From Cladorhizidae sp. MBARI D1340-BT2 (lineage: Eukaryota > Porifera > Demospongiae > Poecilosclerida > Cladorhizidae), in the NCBI GenBank assembly GCA_028752905.1, contig JAQNBH010000003.1, forward strand, positions 4,148,204 to 4,212,203: a stretch of DNA of 64,000 nt, in the 5' to 3' direction. The notes under the pieces are model-generated. The model was not told where the DNA came from. It saw only the letters and a list, made by a program, of their open reading frames with translations, and did not search any database. Of the stretch, positions 45,531 to 58,019 are shown one piece after another (positions within the stretch are counted from its first letter, which is position 1; each line of letters starts with the position of its first letter). Made by a program: the position numbers and the translations under genes.

Positions 45531-47231
45531 CTACAATCTCCCACACTGCTCTATGTATTCCAATTTGTTTCTCCTGACGAGCTCCTGCTCCATACAATCC
45601 ATTACTACTGTGTCATGATCCATGATGTACTTGTTGTGGAAGATAGGTCCTCTGCCTCTGTCGGGGCCATCGGAATTTCCCTCAAGGCCATCGAAGCCGC
45701 CTGTGCTAATACCACCACTCACACCAGGCTTGTATGAAAGCTTGGCTAGATCTTGTGCAGTAACAATGCATATGCCGTGGATTATCTGCCCGAAGCAGTA
45801 TTGCGATGTTTTTGGTTGTCTTGTCATTTGTTTGTAGATATTTTGAGTGTATTCCTGCCAGCTGGCTACGGCAATCCATATACAGGAGATTGTGAAAAAG
45901 ATCTTGTTTTTGTATTCTGGTCTGTAACCTCCAGGGACACCAGGTTTCATGAACACCACAGCGTAGATCATCTCCTCAGGGATGCAGGCATCTTCAAAGT
46001 AGTTCCTTATTGTAATGCCTTCTTCGCTGCAGAGGTAATACTCAACATAAGTATGACTAAGAGCAACGTAGGCCCAGCTCTTGTACATCTTCATGTCGTA
46101 TGGTAAAGCGGACATGTGTTCATCCCGCATCGTTATCCAGCCGGTCACCGTGCTCAAGGACCACTTGAAGTAATATCTACGTTTGAATTCTTTGTTATGT
46201 TCTTGTTCTTCTATCTTGACAGATGACATTCCATCGAGAGGTTCTAGAAGAGACACTACCTCAGCATTTGTACGCAAAGGTAGTTCTTTGCCACAGAGAG
46301 TGATGACATACTTCCAGGGGTATTTGTCTCGAGCTAACAGCAGGTCGGAGAAGCAGCTCGCATGAGCTTCTAGTAATGTATACCAACCCCTATAGACATC
46401 TTCGATTTTGCGAGGAACGATGACGTTGTCGAGACACGAAGCAAGGTTGAAGATGATGTGCTTGAAGGTGTGACTCGACTTCAGGTCGAAATGGAGACAG
46501 TATAGATTGTGGGGACGATATATCACTTTTAAGAATCGCAATATCTGATATGGGTGCTTGTCAATATTGATGGCATACGCTATGGGAAATTTTTTCTCTC
46601 TATCCGACACAAAAAAATTGTCCTTGAAAATGCTTTTAACCCAATCACAATTCGACGTCTTTGAAACCAAACCAGAAATGCTTTTACCAGTCTTCCACAA
46701 ATGATTAGATTCATCTATCCATTTTGTTTCATTAGTGTTTAAAGCTTTCCCTGTGAACACCTTATCACACATTTTAGGTATCCTTCCTGGCACAAGCTCT
46801 GTTACTAGACCGCTCTTCCAGGAAGTAAACCCACCCTTTGGTAGGAAACATTGGTTCCGCTTTCTCAGTTCTTCAGGAATAGGGCGCACTAGATGAGATG
46901 GAGGCAGCTTTCCTTTACTCAATTCCAATTCAGAGATGAAATGTCGGCGTCTTTCCTCGGCCGACGACACAGTGCAAATGTTGTAGCTAAACTTGTTGTT
47001 GGATTGTTGAAACCATGGATTAGTCTCGACCTTGCCCAATAGCTCATCTTGGCAAGTGTATAACAGCAGGCAGATGATGACTCCTATACAGCACTTGACA
47101 ATGATTTCATTGTTCCACCTTCTTCTTAGACGGATTTTTACCACCAGGGCCAAATTGATACCATAATCCAAGAAATGTAGAAACCTTGCCCTGGCTGGAT
47201 TATGGCCATATCCGAACTTACCTTTCCCCAT
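45531..47231 (-). CDS. GCNT-like beta-1,6-N-acetylglucosaminyltransferase (GT14), copy 3
   Basis: Intact frame of 566 residues from the MGKGKFGYG Met at 47231, the same start as copy 1. Layout: basic cluster RLRRRW, membrane anchor (VKCCIGVIICLLLYTC), stem, GT14 domain from FPIAYAINIDKHPYQ with LCGKELPLRTN and the catalytic-type Glu in IPEEM, and FHNK near the C-terminus. Differences from copy 1: KIEEQEHNKEFKRRYYFKW (two extra residues), GVPGGY instead of GVPVPGGY, PDRGRGP instead of PDRGP, and two Cys in the anchor. Type II Golgi topology is inferred. The reading frame has been kept while copy 2 decayed, which suggests selection or a young duplicate. Confidence 0.85.
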   Translation of the reverse strand: MGKGKFGYGHNPARARFLHFLDYGINLALVVKIRLRRRWNNEIIVKCCIGVIICLLLYTCQDELLGKVETNPWFQQSNNKFSYNICTVSSAEERRRHFISELELSKGKLPPSHLVRPIPEELRKRNQCFLPKGGFTSWKSGLVTELVPGRIPKMCDKVFTGKALNTNETKWIDESNHLWKTGKSISGLVSKTSNCDWVKSIFKDNFFVSDREKKFPIAYAINIDKHPYQILRFLKVIYRPHNLYCLHFDLKSSHTFKHIIFNLASCLDNVIVPRKIEDVYRGWYTLLEAHASCFSDLLLARDKYPWKYVITLCGKELPLRTNAEVVSLLEPLDGMSSVKIEEQEHNKEFKRRYYFKWSLSTVTGWITMRDEHMSALPYDMKMYKSWAYVALSHTYVEYYLCSEEGITIRNYFEDACIPEEMIYAVVFMKPGVPGGYRPEYKNKIFFTISCIWIAVASWQEYTQNIYKQMTRQPKTSQYCFGQIIHGICIVTAQDLAKLSYKPGVSGGISTGGFDGLEGNSDGPDRGRGPIFHNKYIMDHDTVVMDCMEQELVRRNKLEYIEQCGRL

Positions 47232-47291
47232 TGTCCTACAAGAAAAGAGGGGAGGGGGGAGAATATACATATATATTAATAGACATTCTTT

Positions 47292-47301
47292 CTTTATATA
47301 G
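47292..47301 (-). promoter_or_regulatory. TATA-like box upstream of GCNT copy 3
   Basis: CTATATAAAG on the minus strand about 60 bp upstream of the start, as in copies 1 and 2. Confidence 0.4.
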
Positions 47302-48037
47302 TTTTTAAAAATCTACAACAAAAGTAGCAACAAGAAAAACATATATACAGAGAAAAGGATGTGACATCAACAGTCATGAAATTTAGTTCAAGTGAACCTT
47401 TCAAGACTTAGGGGGAAAACAACCCAACAACTTCAACTAGGTTTTCTAAACATCCAGCAACCCAAGTTACAGAATATCATCCCAGTGATGTATTTGTTAA
47501 TTTCGGATCAACTCATAATGGTATTTTTCAAGGCTGACCAATGAGACCAGCACATCAACATCGAACCTGGCGAAAGTGATCCGGGTTTTATCACTATGGA
47601 AAATGCATAGTTTTAACTTCCCCCCTTCTCAAATATTCATTTGACTGCTGGGTCAGGAAGAGGCATCTTCAAGGTCTTATCACATCAAGGTCTTATCACA
47701 TACATAGGTATCTAGTACAGTAATGATATTCACAGGTAATAATTACATAAACTCTAACTCCTAGATTTTAAGAAGACCATCATACTGGTGAGAGTGGAGT
47801 ATATATTTCTGTTGGTGCAGAAATGGAAGCTCATGGTGATGAAGAAGTATGTAGTATGTATATAGCTGCAAGTGACCAATTTTGCTACAAGTCTAAGGAG
47901 AAGCCAATGGAACCAACCAAGAATCACAGAGAGCACATTCACTGCTGAACTGTACAATGACCAGATCAGAAAGAGGTCATTTGATTTAGTTTTCATGATA
48001 AGGCTTAGTGCATGATACAATAGCTTCTTTAAAGTCA
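47302..48037. other. GCNT copy 3 upstream region
   Basis: Non-coding, aligned with units 1 and 2. A short local duplication (CAAGGTCTTATCACAT twice, about 47669-47701) is private to this unit. Confidence 0.6.
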
Positions 48038-48683
48038 GGGGGACCGTAACCATTTTTGTAGTAAAGTGTTAAAAAACGTGTGGTTACCACTTTATAGCTC
48101 CATAGATTCTGCAAACTTCATGGCATGGACTTGATATATAGCTTAAAAGATAGGTCTCTCTGTGTGCTCTCTTTTGATAAAATAATTTTTTCATAGCTAC
48201 AACTATACCCAAGTTTAGGAGCTAAAGTGGGGGTACCACAAAACCTGATTGCTTGATTTTGCCACATAAATATCTCCAGATAGCTAAGTGCTAGAGAGTT
48301 GGAAATTCATTTTCCAACCGGGTGCCTGACCACATACTTACGTTTTAGCGCCTAATGAGAAAGATCATTGCATAAAGTAGGGCTTCCTCTAGCCACTGGT
48401 GCTAATTTCAACTCTCTATATAGCACTTGGCAATCTGGAGATTTTTATGTGGCAAAATCAGGCAATCAGGTTTTGAGGTACCCCCACTTTAGCTCCTATA
48501 ACTTGGGTATAGTTGTAGCTATGAAATACGTTTTATTATCAAAAGAGAGCACACAGAGAGACCTATCTTTTGGGCTATAGCTATATCAAGTCCATACCAT
48601 GACGTTTGCAGAATCTATGGACCTATAAAGTGGTAACCACAAGTTTTTAAACACTTTAGTACAAAAATTGTTACGGTCCCCCC
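48038..48683. mobile_element. Fold-back element, unit 3
   Basis: Same insertion as 28071-28679 and more complete (646 bp), with arms ending GGGGGACCGTAAC and GTTACGGTCCCCCC. The TTAA at its right edge (48684-48687) became the target of the next element. Confidence 0.87.
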
Positions 48684-49297
48684 TTAAGGGGGTGCTAGGG
48701 GTACTTTTAAAAAAAAGTTAACCTCAAATACAACTGATCATTACTTTTTGGTTTCTACTCCTATGAACATAATTTTGCTATCAAAATATAGCCCACTTGT
48801 CATGCTTTCAAATTATATGCATAACATATACTTCTTTTTGTCCTCCTTCAAGGTAACTCAAAGAAGCAAGCACCATTGAAGAAGATGCCGCCCACTCGCC
48901 ACCCTTACTAGTATTTTGTATTGCCTTGTAATTGCTTCAGTGGCTAGAGCATGCATAGTGCTACAAATTGAATGGTTTAGAATCTTTCTTTTTTTTAATC
49001 CACTATATAGTAATGGCAAGTACAAATGTAAAATTTTACCTTAGATCATCAATAACTTCACAAAAGAGGCAATGATTTTTTTATTTTTTTACCATTCAAT
49101 TTGCAGAGTAAAGACAGAGCTACAAAATGGTATATATAAAATGTTAGACATAAAAAAATTATTGGAATGAGTTATTGTGGGCGGGAGGCAAGGAATTAAC
49201 ATTTTAGACCAAAAAAAGTTATAGCAATGTAAACATTGAAGTTTGGGTTTGCACTGACAGGGGACAGCTGCATTCCCCCACCCCCCCTTTTTTTACT

Positions 49298-49955
49298 TGT
49301 GGTTACAACTTTAGAGCTCCGTAGATTCTGCAAACTTCATTGTATAGACTTGATATATAGCTCAAAAGATAGGTCTCTCTGTGTGCTCTCTTTTGATACT
49401 AAAATATGTTTCATAGGATAAATATAGGCAAGTTACTAGACCTTAAAGAGGAGGGACCTCAAAAACCTGCAGAATAACTACCAGATTGCTAAGTGCAAAA
49501 AAATTGAAATTGGTGCGAGTGGCTAGAGGAAGCCCGCAATCACCTTTTTGATTAGGCGTTAAAAATTTATTACCGTGTGGGTGGAAAATTGAAGGCGTTG
49601 CTTTTACAACGCCTTCAATTTTCCACCCGCGCGCTTGACCAGGTAATAAATTTTTAACGCCTAATCAAAAAGGTTATTGCATAGAGGCGGGCTTCCTCTA
49701 GCCACTCGTACCATTTTTTTTTTTTGCACTTAGCAATCTGGAGTTATCTTGGCGGAGGTTGAGGCGATTCAGGCTTTTGAGGTCCCTCCGCTTTAGAGTC
49801 TAGTAACTTGCCTATAGTTATATCTATGAAACATATTTTAGTATAATTATATCAAAAGAGAGCACACAGAGAGACCTATCTTTTGAGCTATATATATATA
49901 AAGTCCATACCATGAAGTTTACAGAATCTACGGAGCTCTAAAGTGGTAACCATAA
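49298..49955. repeat. Fold-back copy nested in the TTAA element
   Basis: Near-complete palindrome: GGTTACAACTTTAGAGCTCC at the left against GGAGCTCTAAAGTGGTAACC at the right, centred on GGCGTTGCTTTTACAACGCC near 49603. G/C-run tips (AGGGGACAGCTGCATT left; AATGCCATTGTCCCCCC right) extend it to about 49257-50000. Confidence 0.85.
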
Positions 49956-50059
49956 GAAAAAAGGAAAAGGGGGGGGAAAAATGCCATTGTCCCCCCTGAA
50001 TTCAGGTAGGCTTCTTGATGGCCTTCCTGGGCAGATGGTGTGTGCAAAAGCCACTGTAA

Positions 50060-50258
50060 GTCCAGAATAGAGCATCCAAAAAGTCCAGAATAGAGCATCC
50101 AAATCTTTTGTAACTTGGAATCCACCTTTCCAGTATGTTGAAGCATAGTTGGGTGTGTAAGTCCAGAATAGAGCATCCAAAAAGTCCAGAATAGAGCATC
50201 CAAATCTTTTGTAACTTGGAATCCACCTTTCCAGTATGTTGAAGCATAGTTGGGTGTG
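50060..50258. repeat. 101-bp tandem duplication
   Basis: Two copies (starts 50060 and 50161) of a unit that itself begins with a 23-bp duplication of GTCCAGAATAGAGCATCC. Contained inside the TTAA element. Confidence 0.9.
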
Positions 50259-50321
50259 ATTTAAAAAAAAAATAATAAAAAAAAAATTAAAATTTAAATC
50301 TGACCCCTAGCACCCCCTTAA

Positions 50322-51244
50322 GTCCACACACAAGTCATACAGAAAGTATGCGGTATCAATTGGTATTTCTCCCCCAATTTCAGAAGGAATTGGGAAGGGG
50401 GGGGGGGGCTTTCCTAAAATCTTTATTTTTTAAAATTATTTAGTGATCCAAACCAACCCTTGATTGGGTTACCAGTCGTTGGCTCTAAACGGCTACTACA
50501 TGTGCATCCATCTACAGCACATGTCCATAAGAAGTAGGCCACACACAAACATTAGTCTTCTTTTCATTGTTATATTTTATATTAAAGAATACACCTTAGA
50601 AAAGGTTTTGTAAAAAAATAATAATAATAAAATTAATAATAAAAAAATAAAAAAATAATAAATAAATAATTAAGTGTTAATGGACTCTGATATTGCCTGT
50701 GTATTTATTATTGTTTTATTAAAACAAATAAGCTAATTTAAATATTTTTTTTTAAACACAGGAATTAAACGACCCAAAAGGGAATCGAGTTTGAGTTATC
50801 TTTACCCTTGTGTAAAGTCATGACAAACTAAGCTCAAACATCAGCTGTACAAACCTACATGCTGAGAGAAGTTTCCTCCATTAGGGCCTATTGTCACTGA
50901 GCTGCTATGGCTTCATGGAATTTAGCGGTCGTCACAATAACTGAAGTCATTAAGCTTCTCAAGCTACCAGGCAAGATCTGTAAAGCTAGTTCGCTCTAAT
51001 TATAGGTCATAGCTTCATCTTCTGTGGTTCATGATCGTCAAGCCTCCTTCCAGATTCTCCCCAAGCTGTCGCTGTCAGAGCTTCCCACAGCCCATCGGAA
51101 GTATTATCAACTTTGACAAACACCATAAAACAGGAGTGCTCTCACCATCATTGCTTATCTCTCAGGCTGTTGCAGTAGTAGCTTGTTGTGAGAAGCACCG
51201 AAAGAAAAGATCAACCATGCAGCATCTTCCTCTCCTCAGCTTGT
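50322..51244. other. Non-coding spacer with AT-rich tract
   Basis: Aligned with 28684-29621, including the G run (about 50396-50408) and A/T-only tract (about 50612-50670). No gene recognised. Confidence 0.6.
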
Positions 51245-51788
51245 ACGATGTTGAAGCCTACTGTAGCTGGCCACGAGCACAATAGCTCCATTCAAACCTC
51301 TCCATCCTTCATGAGGAAGCCTACTGTAGCTGGCCATGAACACAATAGCTCCATTCAAACCTCCCCATCCTTCATGAGGAAGCCTACTGGAGCTGGCCAC
51401 GAGCACAACAGCTCCATTCAAACCTCTCCATACTTCATGAGGAAGTCTGCTGTATCTGACCACAAGCACAACAGCTCCATTCAAACCTCTCCACCCTTCA
51501 TGAGGAAGTCTACTGTAGCTGACCACAAGCACAACAGCTCCATTCAAACCTCTCCAGTCTTCATGAGGAAGCCTACTGTAGCTGGCTACGAGCACAACAG
51601 CTCCATTCAAACCTCTCCACCCTTCATGAGGAAGTCTACTGTAGCTGACCACAAGCACAACAGCTCCATTCAAACTTCTCCAGTCTTCATGAGGAAGCCT
51701 ACTGTAGCTGGCTACGAGCACAACAGCTCCATTCAAACCTCTCCACCCTTCATGAGGATGCCTACTCTAGCTGGCCACGAGCACAACA
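51245..51788. repeat. 63-bp minisatellite, about 8.6 units (unit 3)
   Basis: Eight full 63-bp units and a partial one, open on both strands: a 207-residue plus frame at 51188-51811 and a 166-residue minus frame at 51236-51736. Units 5-6 are repeated as 7-8, showing a two-unit duplication. Confidence 0.92.
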
Positions 51789-52591
51789 GGCAACTCAGTT
51801 ATTGTAAATAGCTAGAAGTGATCCCACGCAATGCGAAGGCCTAGCACCATATTGTGAACCAACCTTAACAGGAGTAGCAGCATCTGGGGATGTGTGTGTT
51901 GCACTGCTCAAGCTGAATGACAGAGGGGTTGGAAAGGAACTGCTGGATTGATGGCTAGTATGTCGACCGTCCCCTGGCACTAACCCGTTACGTGGCAAAC
52001 ACTTCTTGGCCTTTTATTTAAGTTATTCTTCAACCTCACTGACAATGAGCTCGGCTGGAGCTACGAGGGAAATGATGATGACAGCGTCTCCGGGAGCAGA
52101 CGGTCCCATTTTATTATTTTCTTGAAGTGTAGTTCCAAGGTAAACTCAAGCTGCTCTGACAGTGATAGCTCGGGGAGTATCCCGGAAGACGTACCTCCAT
52201 GCATACACACAGCGAGACGTACCTCCACACACACACACAGGTGCACATTATCATACCACTTTCTTGTTTAGATTTTCACTTTTGAAATACATGTACACAT
52301 TCTATTTAATGACTCACTTCAATATTTCACCTCCACGTCTAACTCCACCCACAAGGATTAGTAATAATCGGAATCGGAGCTGATTGTGAAAGATAAAGAG
52401 CTATTTCAATGAAGTCCGTTGAAAACCACCATACAACTATAACCTAAAACGATGTAGTGATGGACCTCATAGAAACTTGGCACACTTCGACAGCCTCATG
52501 GTGATGAGTGAGAACTAAGAAGGAACTGGACATCTGTTGCTCTCTCGTCTGATCTAGAGGGTTCTTCCTGAACCTTGACCAAATGTGTACT
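51789..52591. other. Spacer between minisatellite and deleted hAT (unit 3)
   Basis: Nearly identical to 30149-30950. No gene recognised. Confidence 0.5.
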
Positions 52592-54026
52592 CATACTTGC
52601 CAACTTTCCATAAGTTAATTCCGGGACATTTAAGACACGAATTTTCGACCACACTCCCTAATTAGTGAGCGCCCACCCAGCCACGCCCTTAATTAGCATG
52701 CACGATTTTTCGACCACATCACTTACCACATCACTTATTAGCATGTCACACCCACTAATTGATGACGTAATTTGTCATTTGAAACATGAACATAAAATTG
52801 AAGTTTATGAAGAAGCAGCACCAGCTGAGTCAGAATGGAGACTAGCTACATAACTCTTTGTAGCCTTCTTGCACTCTGAAAGCAGTTCAGGAGGGAATTT
52901 GATGTCCAGACAGCAATTATCAATGTTGAACTTCATGGTAATAAGGCCAACAATGGAGGACTGGTCAAGATTTGACCTTTGATCAGAGTGGGTCTTCCTC
53001 AATATGGTCGTTCAGAATTAGCATTAGAGACTGGGATGGACATCAGACATGGTATTAATTTGTGAAGGAGATTGAATCTTGGCTGCCCTTCCAATGTGAT
53101 CATTTTCCCAACTTCCAACCAGAAAAGCCCTGCCTTGGGTCTCATGACACCATCAGCTGCCTTGTACTCGACAAATATTGGTAAATGATTGCTTCAGATT
53201 CTGAGATACAGCATCATTGAGGCCAATCTGTGGAAAACATTTAGCTAGTGAAGTGATGGTGTTGAAAGAGAACGATGAAATGTGTTCAGGCTGAATGACC
53301 CTTAAATCTTTCATCAACGAATCTCCAAAAGGAAATTTGACAAGCATCATTACAACCAGCATGGGTAACACCAAAGTCGATTGCACACAGAGTACATCGT
53401 GCATACAAGTGACCTAAAATGAAGGCAAGGCTACTGACATTACTATTGCATTGAACACAAGAAGCACACTGTCCCCATAATTTTTATTATTTAGCCTGTA
53501 TTTGCTGTATGCTTATTTATTTTGTAAATCAATTTCATTATATTTGTTTTATTTATACCTTTGTAACTCTTGCCTATCCCTTGAAATTCTTTAATCCATT
53601 TATTGTCAAAATGGCATTCTCTCTTCTGCTTCTAGCCATTTTGCTGATATTGCTGATATTGCAAAGCAATTATCAGATAACGTGCATGGATGGGAAGTTT
53701 CACGTGAGTGCCACACCTCCAATTAAAACAAGGTCAAAGGTTGTTTGGCACACCCGCTGGAGCCGTAATCGTTTATCTGAAGTTTATCTTGGCTAAAAAG
53801 TGTCCTGTTTTTGTTGCTTTACGAGTGTTAAAGGACTAAACTAAAGATGCTTGAGACTGCAGTGGCCATCTAAACGAGTGGAAGCGCAAGGTGCACGTAG
53901 CTGTAAATTCTGGGACATTACCTGGACATGGAAACCACCGGGACAAGGCCCAAAATTCAGCATTATTATCGGGACAAAGCCAAAATTCCGGGACTGTCCT
54001 GGCATCCGGGACGGTTGACAACTCTG
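52592..54026 (-). mobile_element. Internally deleted hAT element (unit 3)
   Basis: Same insertion as 30951-32383, flanked by TGTACT on both sides. Encodes the same hAT remnants (52805-53002 has RKTHSDQRSNLDQSSIV; 53153-53404). Carries its own small deletions. Confidence 0.88.
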
Positions 54027-57000
54027 TGTACTTAGGATGTGAGATCACAGGCACAGCTATGTAGCAGGATACATGGGGCCAATTAGACTGAAAGTGACCT
54101 CACATCCTAGCATTCAGATAGAGGCAAGTGTGCACATATCGTGAATACAATTATGAAGTTGCAGGAGTTGGTTCACAAAATGCTGTTGCACTAGCAACGC
54201 AAATTATTGAGTACTATAACATGGGATCACATTGCATCACTTGAATAGACCAATTTTGTTTGCTATGCTTTGGTAAACATGTTGATGAGTTCCATCTGAG
54301 TCCAGCAACAAATTGTTTCAGCAACAAGATTGAGGCATGCGAGGAGCTTCCCTGGTAATGTGGGATGTACCCCACAGGTCTTACAGGGACTTGAAGGCCG
54401 ATGGAAGCAAGTGGCTGGGGTAGTAAAACGACAACAACAACTGTTTCCATAGCAATGTTTGCCTACCTCATTGTTATACCTACAGCTGTGTTTTAGCATA
54501 GCAAATCAATGCTAAATAGTTCAAAATGAAGCAATGTGACTTGATGCAGAGGATATTGTGAACTGCTTGAAGCAGTGCACACAATGCACACACACAGTAA
54601 ACTTCACACGACTGTACCCATGTAGTCCACTTTCAGTTAGATGATCCTTTACCATTTGAAATCGTACCTGCCAACGCCTCAATCTTAATTAAAAAAATAT
54701 TTTTACTTGAATGAATATTTTTTTGCTTGATAATGATTACAGCGATCAACAGCTACTACAGTCACCCATACCATATCACTGGAAGTATTGGTAGCACTAG
54801 TCTTACAAAGCCTGTGTGTGTGTTGCATTCCATGCCTGATTAAGCAAGTATGATGGGATAGTTTGGTATCATTCCTGGTCCACATAAAGTTTAACGGATA
54901 ACAGGCTCACTGACTGCTTGTGTTCAGGGGGGGAGGGGACAAGTGCCAGGAAGATGTGGTTTCATAACCTTGTGGTAACGACTTTTGGAGCTCCATAGAT
55001 TCTGCACACTTCACTGTATGAACTTGAGCTCCAATCTCTGTGAACACTCTCTTGATATTAAGTTGCATAGGTATAAAGCTACATGCAGCCCAAATAAGGG
55101 TACCTGAGTGTCTGAATTAGTTGTAGTTGTGGTTCCTGATTGGAAGTGCTAGCCAGTTGAAATTGTTGTCTGTGGCTAGAGGAAGTCCTACTCTACAACA
55201 CATGTTGATTGAGGCACTAAAACATAACATTAGTAAGCATGGTTGCAGGGGGAAAATCATCCACAGATGTCACCAGATTATCCAAGACGATTATGCCGTG
55301 TTTTTTAGGTGTGGCTAATCAGAATTAGTAAGGGGGGGAGGGGGAGGGGGAATCGGTGGTCGAGTTGAATACTTGTGTTCCCATACCAAGTCAAGTTCAC
55401 ATAGCAACCCCACTATCAATGGGGCAGCAGTGCTGATCACACATCACACACCTTACTCATGAAGGGTGTGGCAACATCTACACCAGCCAGTGCTAGTTAA
55501 CCCAATGGTGGGTGGAGTTTCATTGACAACACACAATGAGGTGTGTAAGTCTTACTAACGTCCTTCCATTGACCTTGTCAAATGAACCCATACATATGCA
55601 GAAATAGTTAGTCTTGAAAAGGACACAGTTTCTACGGATCAAATGTCATTCTCCTCAGCAATAGTGGATTATTTCCAAGGCATTTAATTAGAATCCAACC
55701 CCTGCAAACAGGCAGGATGGCAAGCAGCAGAGAAGGGAGTGGCTTCCACTATAGAGCTGCAAAATTCTCGAATACTTCCCCCTGCAAATAATTCTCTTTT
55801 CTAGTCACTCCCTGCAAATATTTAACCTCTTGAAAATATCCCGCCCCAGGAGTTAATCTTATAGCCCAGCAGGCAAGGTCCTCCCAAGAAAGCAGAATGT
55901 ATGCCGACAATGACCTACCCAATCAGTTATCGAGGAAAGCAATCACTCATTATAATTAAGTTACTGGCAATAGGATACCACTTGACACCCATCCCTCCCA
56001 CATACACACACACATAGCAGAGAAACATGATTTTTGATTTTAGTGTAAAAATTGTTTTTTGGTGTTATTTACTAGGAAAGTTAAGAAAATACCTTCCACT
56101 CAACCCGAGGTTATTTAGCCACAATAAAGCCGACTGCTACACTAAGCAATTGTGATATAAAAAGTTGATTGATCAATACTGAAAACAAACATGAAGCTCA
56201 AAGCAAACCATGAAACCACCCAAAAACATCTTGGTCTTGCACACCAGATGTTCATTTCATTTGGGTCTACACTTTTGTACCCAGGGAAGTTTCATCATAA
56301 GCCCCCTAACCTATGAAAATACCCTAATAGACTGTATGAATGAGCCCTCTTAACCAATCACATTGTGTTGTCTATTTCCAGGGAAAGTCAGTGCCACTAG
56401 CAGCAGTAAAACGTCCTCCAATGGTGTGTGGTATTTTGCGATAGACAAATTTGGCTACAAATTGATGGCTACAATACCAATAAATTCTGTTTCGTCTAGC
56501 TCATGCAAGAAATGATATCTTAGTTAGGCACAAGAACTTTGACACAAGAACTTTGACAAACACAACCTGCTTCAAATTTCTCAGTTAAACTCTCGATGCT
56601 GAAAACACAACCAAGTTCTATTCCCTGGTCTTTGTCCATAACAAGGCAACTCTCCAAAGTTGAACACCAAGAAATTAACTCGACTAGTACTTATCACAAA
56701 TAACCATTGGCCTTAACAGGCTCAGCAATATCAAGATTAAATCATCAAGTTCACATGGGAAGACCGCTATACATTTATGGCCTAAGGATTGTAGCTTAGT
56801 AATCTGTAGCAAAAGCCTTGCTAATTAGCTACAGTAATTATTTACTTGGATTCTTCTTCCTCTTCGTCTAGAGTAGTACTATGTCCATTATCCATACCTG
56901 CTAGAACTGTACCGGTAAACACTGATAGGTCTATTACATAAGAGAATAGCGCCCTTGATAAATTAACATCCGCCCAAGCAACAACTATTATTTTTTATTT

Positions 57001-58019
57001 TTTTAATATTTTTTTTTTATATTTTATATCACATGACATATAATATGCTGACATACATAACTAAGTACAATGACTATTACCCAAAACTATCAGTACGTGC
57101 TCCGGAAACCACGGCTTCATTCCATGGTCGTACTTGGGGGGGGGGGGGTGCAGCCAAGGTTATTCGGGATGTAGGGGTCGCCTTCAAGAACATCGTTTGG
57201 GCATTCCTCCCTCTGAAGCTACTCGCCATCTGTTCCAAAGCCTATCAATTAACTTGTGGAAGGGCAATGCCACACTGTGGATCCGCCTCCCCAATTCGAT
57301 CCTGGTTGTGTTTGTACAGTTTTGTCTCATCCACTTTTGTATCGATTAAAAAAAAAACTGTCTGTTTACGCAACTCTGGTACTGCATTCCTCAATCGACC
57401 GTGCTGTGCTATTGTTTCGTTGGTGTATTGGAATTTTTAGTAGCTTATACTTGTTTTTACCACGCTACGGTGTGACCTCACACAACGCTACACAGAAGTA
57501 AGTCCACACTTCCAACCACTTAGTGGTGAGCCAACGCTTAAAAGCGTCTAGTGCAAGAAGCCATCAACTTCATTTAGGTATTACTTACATAAATGACTAA
57601 CTAGTTACTACAACAAAATTACCCTTTCATTTTCAGTGAAAACAAAACTAAATTGTGTGGGCTTATATTTAAGTTGCTATGGCAACATCTCATGAATATC
57701 TGATCAATTGGACCCTTTTATTTTTGTTTCTTATGATTTCTCTAATTCTGTTAGTATACAAGAATTGAAATTTAGTATGTGATTACTTTCCACCAAATGA
57801 AATGTTTTTGTAAAGCTAATTTTACATTAACCCTTTTTCATTCTAAAAACTAGGTTTGATAAAAGGCAATTAGTAATTTTAAGGCAATGAGTTATGTTGG
57901 AGTTATAAATTCACTAATTCACTAAACATCTGTAAAGTTTAAAAAAAATTATAGCTCTATTTCAGGAACACAACAATGCAATTTATATAATTTCACAGCA
58001 TCTTCTACTTCAACACCTC
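54027..58019. other. Unit 3 non-coding tail
   Basis: Almost identical to 32384-36362, including the same short G runs and the weak LDEEEEESK-ending minus frame. No gene recognised. Confidence 0.55.

Larger units (their letters stand above)
48688..50317. mobile_element. TTAA-flanked non-autonomous element, 1630 bp
   Basis: Flanked by TTAA at 48684-48687 and 50318-50321. Perfect 15-bp terminal inverted repeats GGGGGTGCTAGGGGT. Unit 2 has the empty site (CCCCCCTTAAGTCC at 28674). Contains another fold-back copy (49298-49955) and a 101-bp tandem repeat; no transposase is encoded. Confidence 0.9.
36363..58019. repeat. Tandem unit 3
   Basis: Third copy, about 21.7 kb because of the LTR element (39319-44549), a TTAA element (48688-50317) and a 0.4-kb insertion (about 38258-38663). 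Its right half is almost identical to that of unit 2, while its left half matches unit 4, including the shared LTR insertion. Confidence 0.9.

Noticed and set aside
49555..49665. Hairpin near 49603 as a microRNA precursor
   Set aside because: It is simply the centre of a much longer fold-back element with inverted arms over 600 bp.
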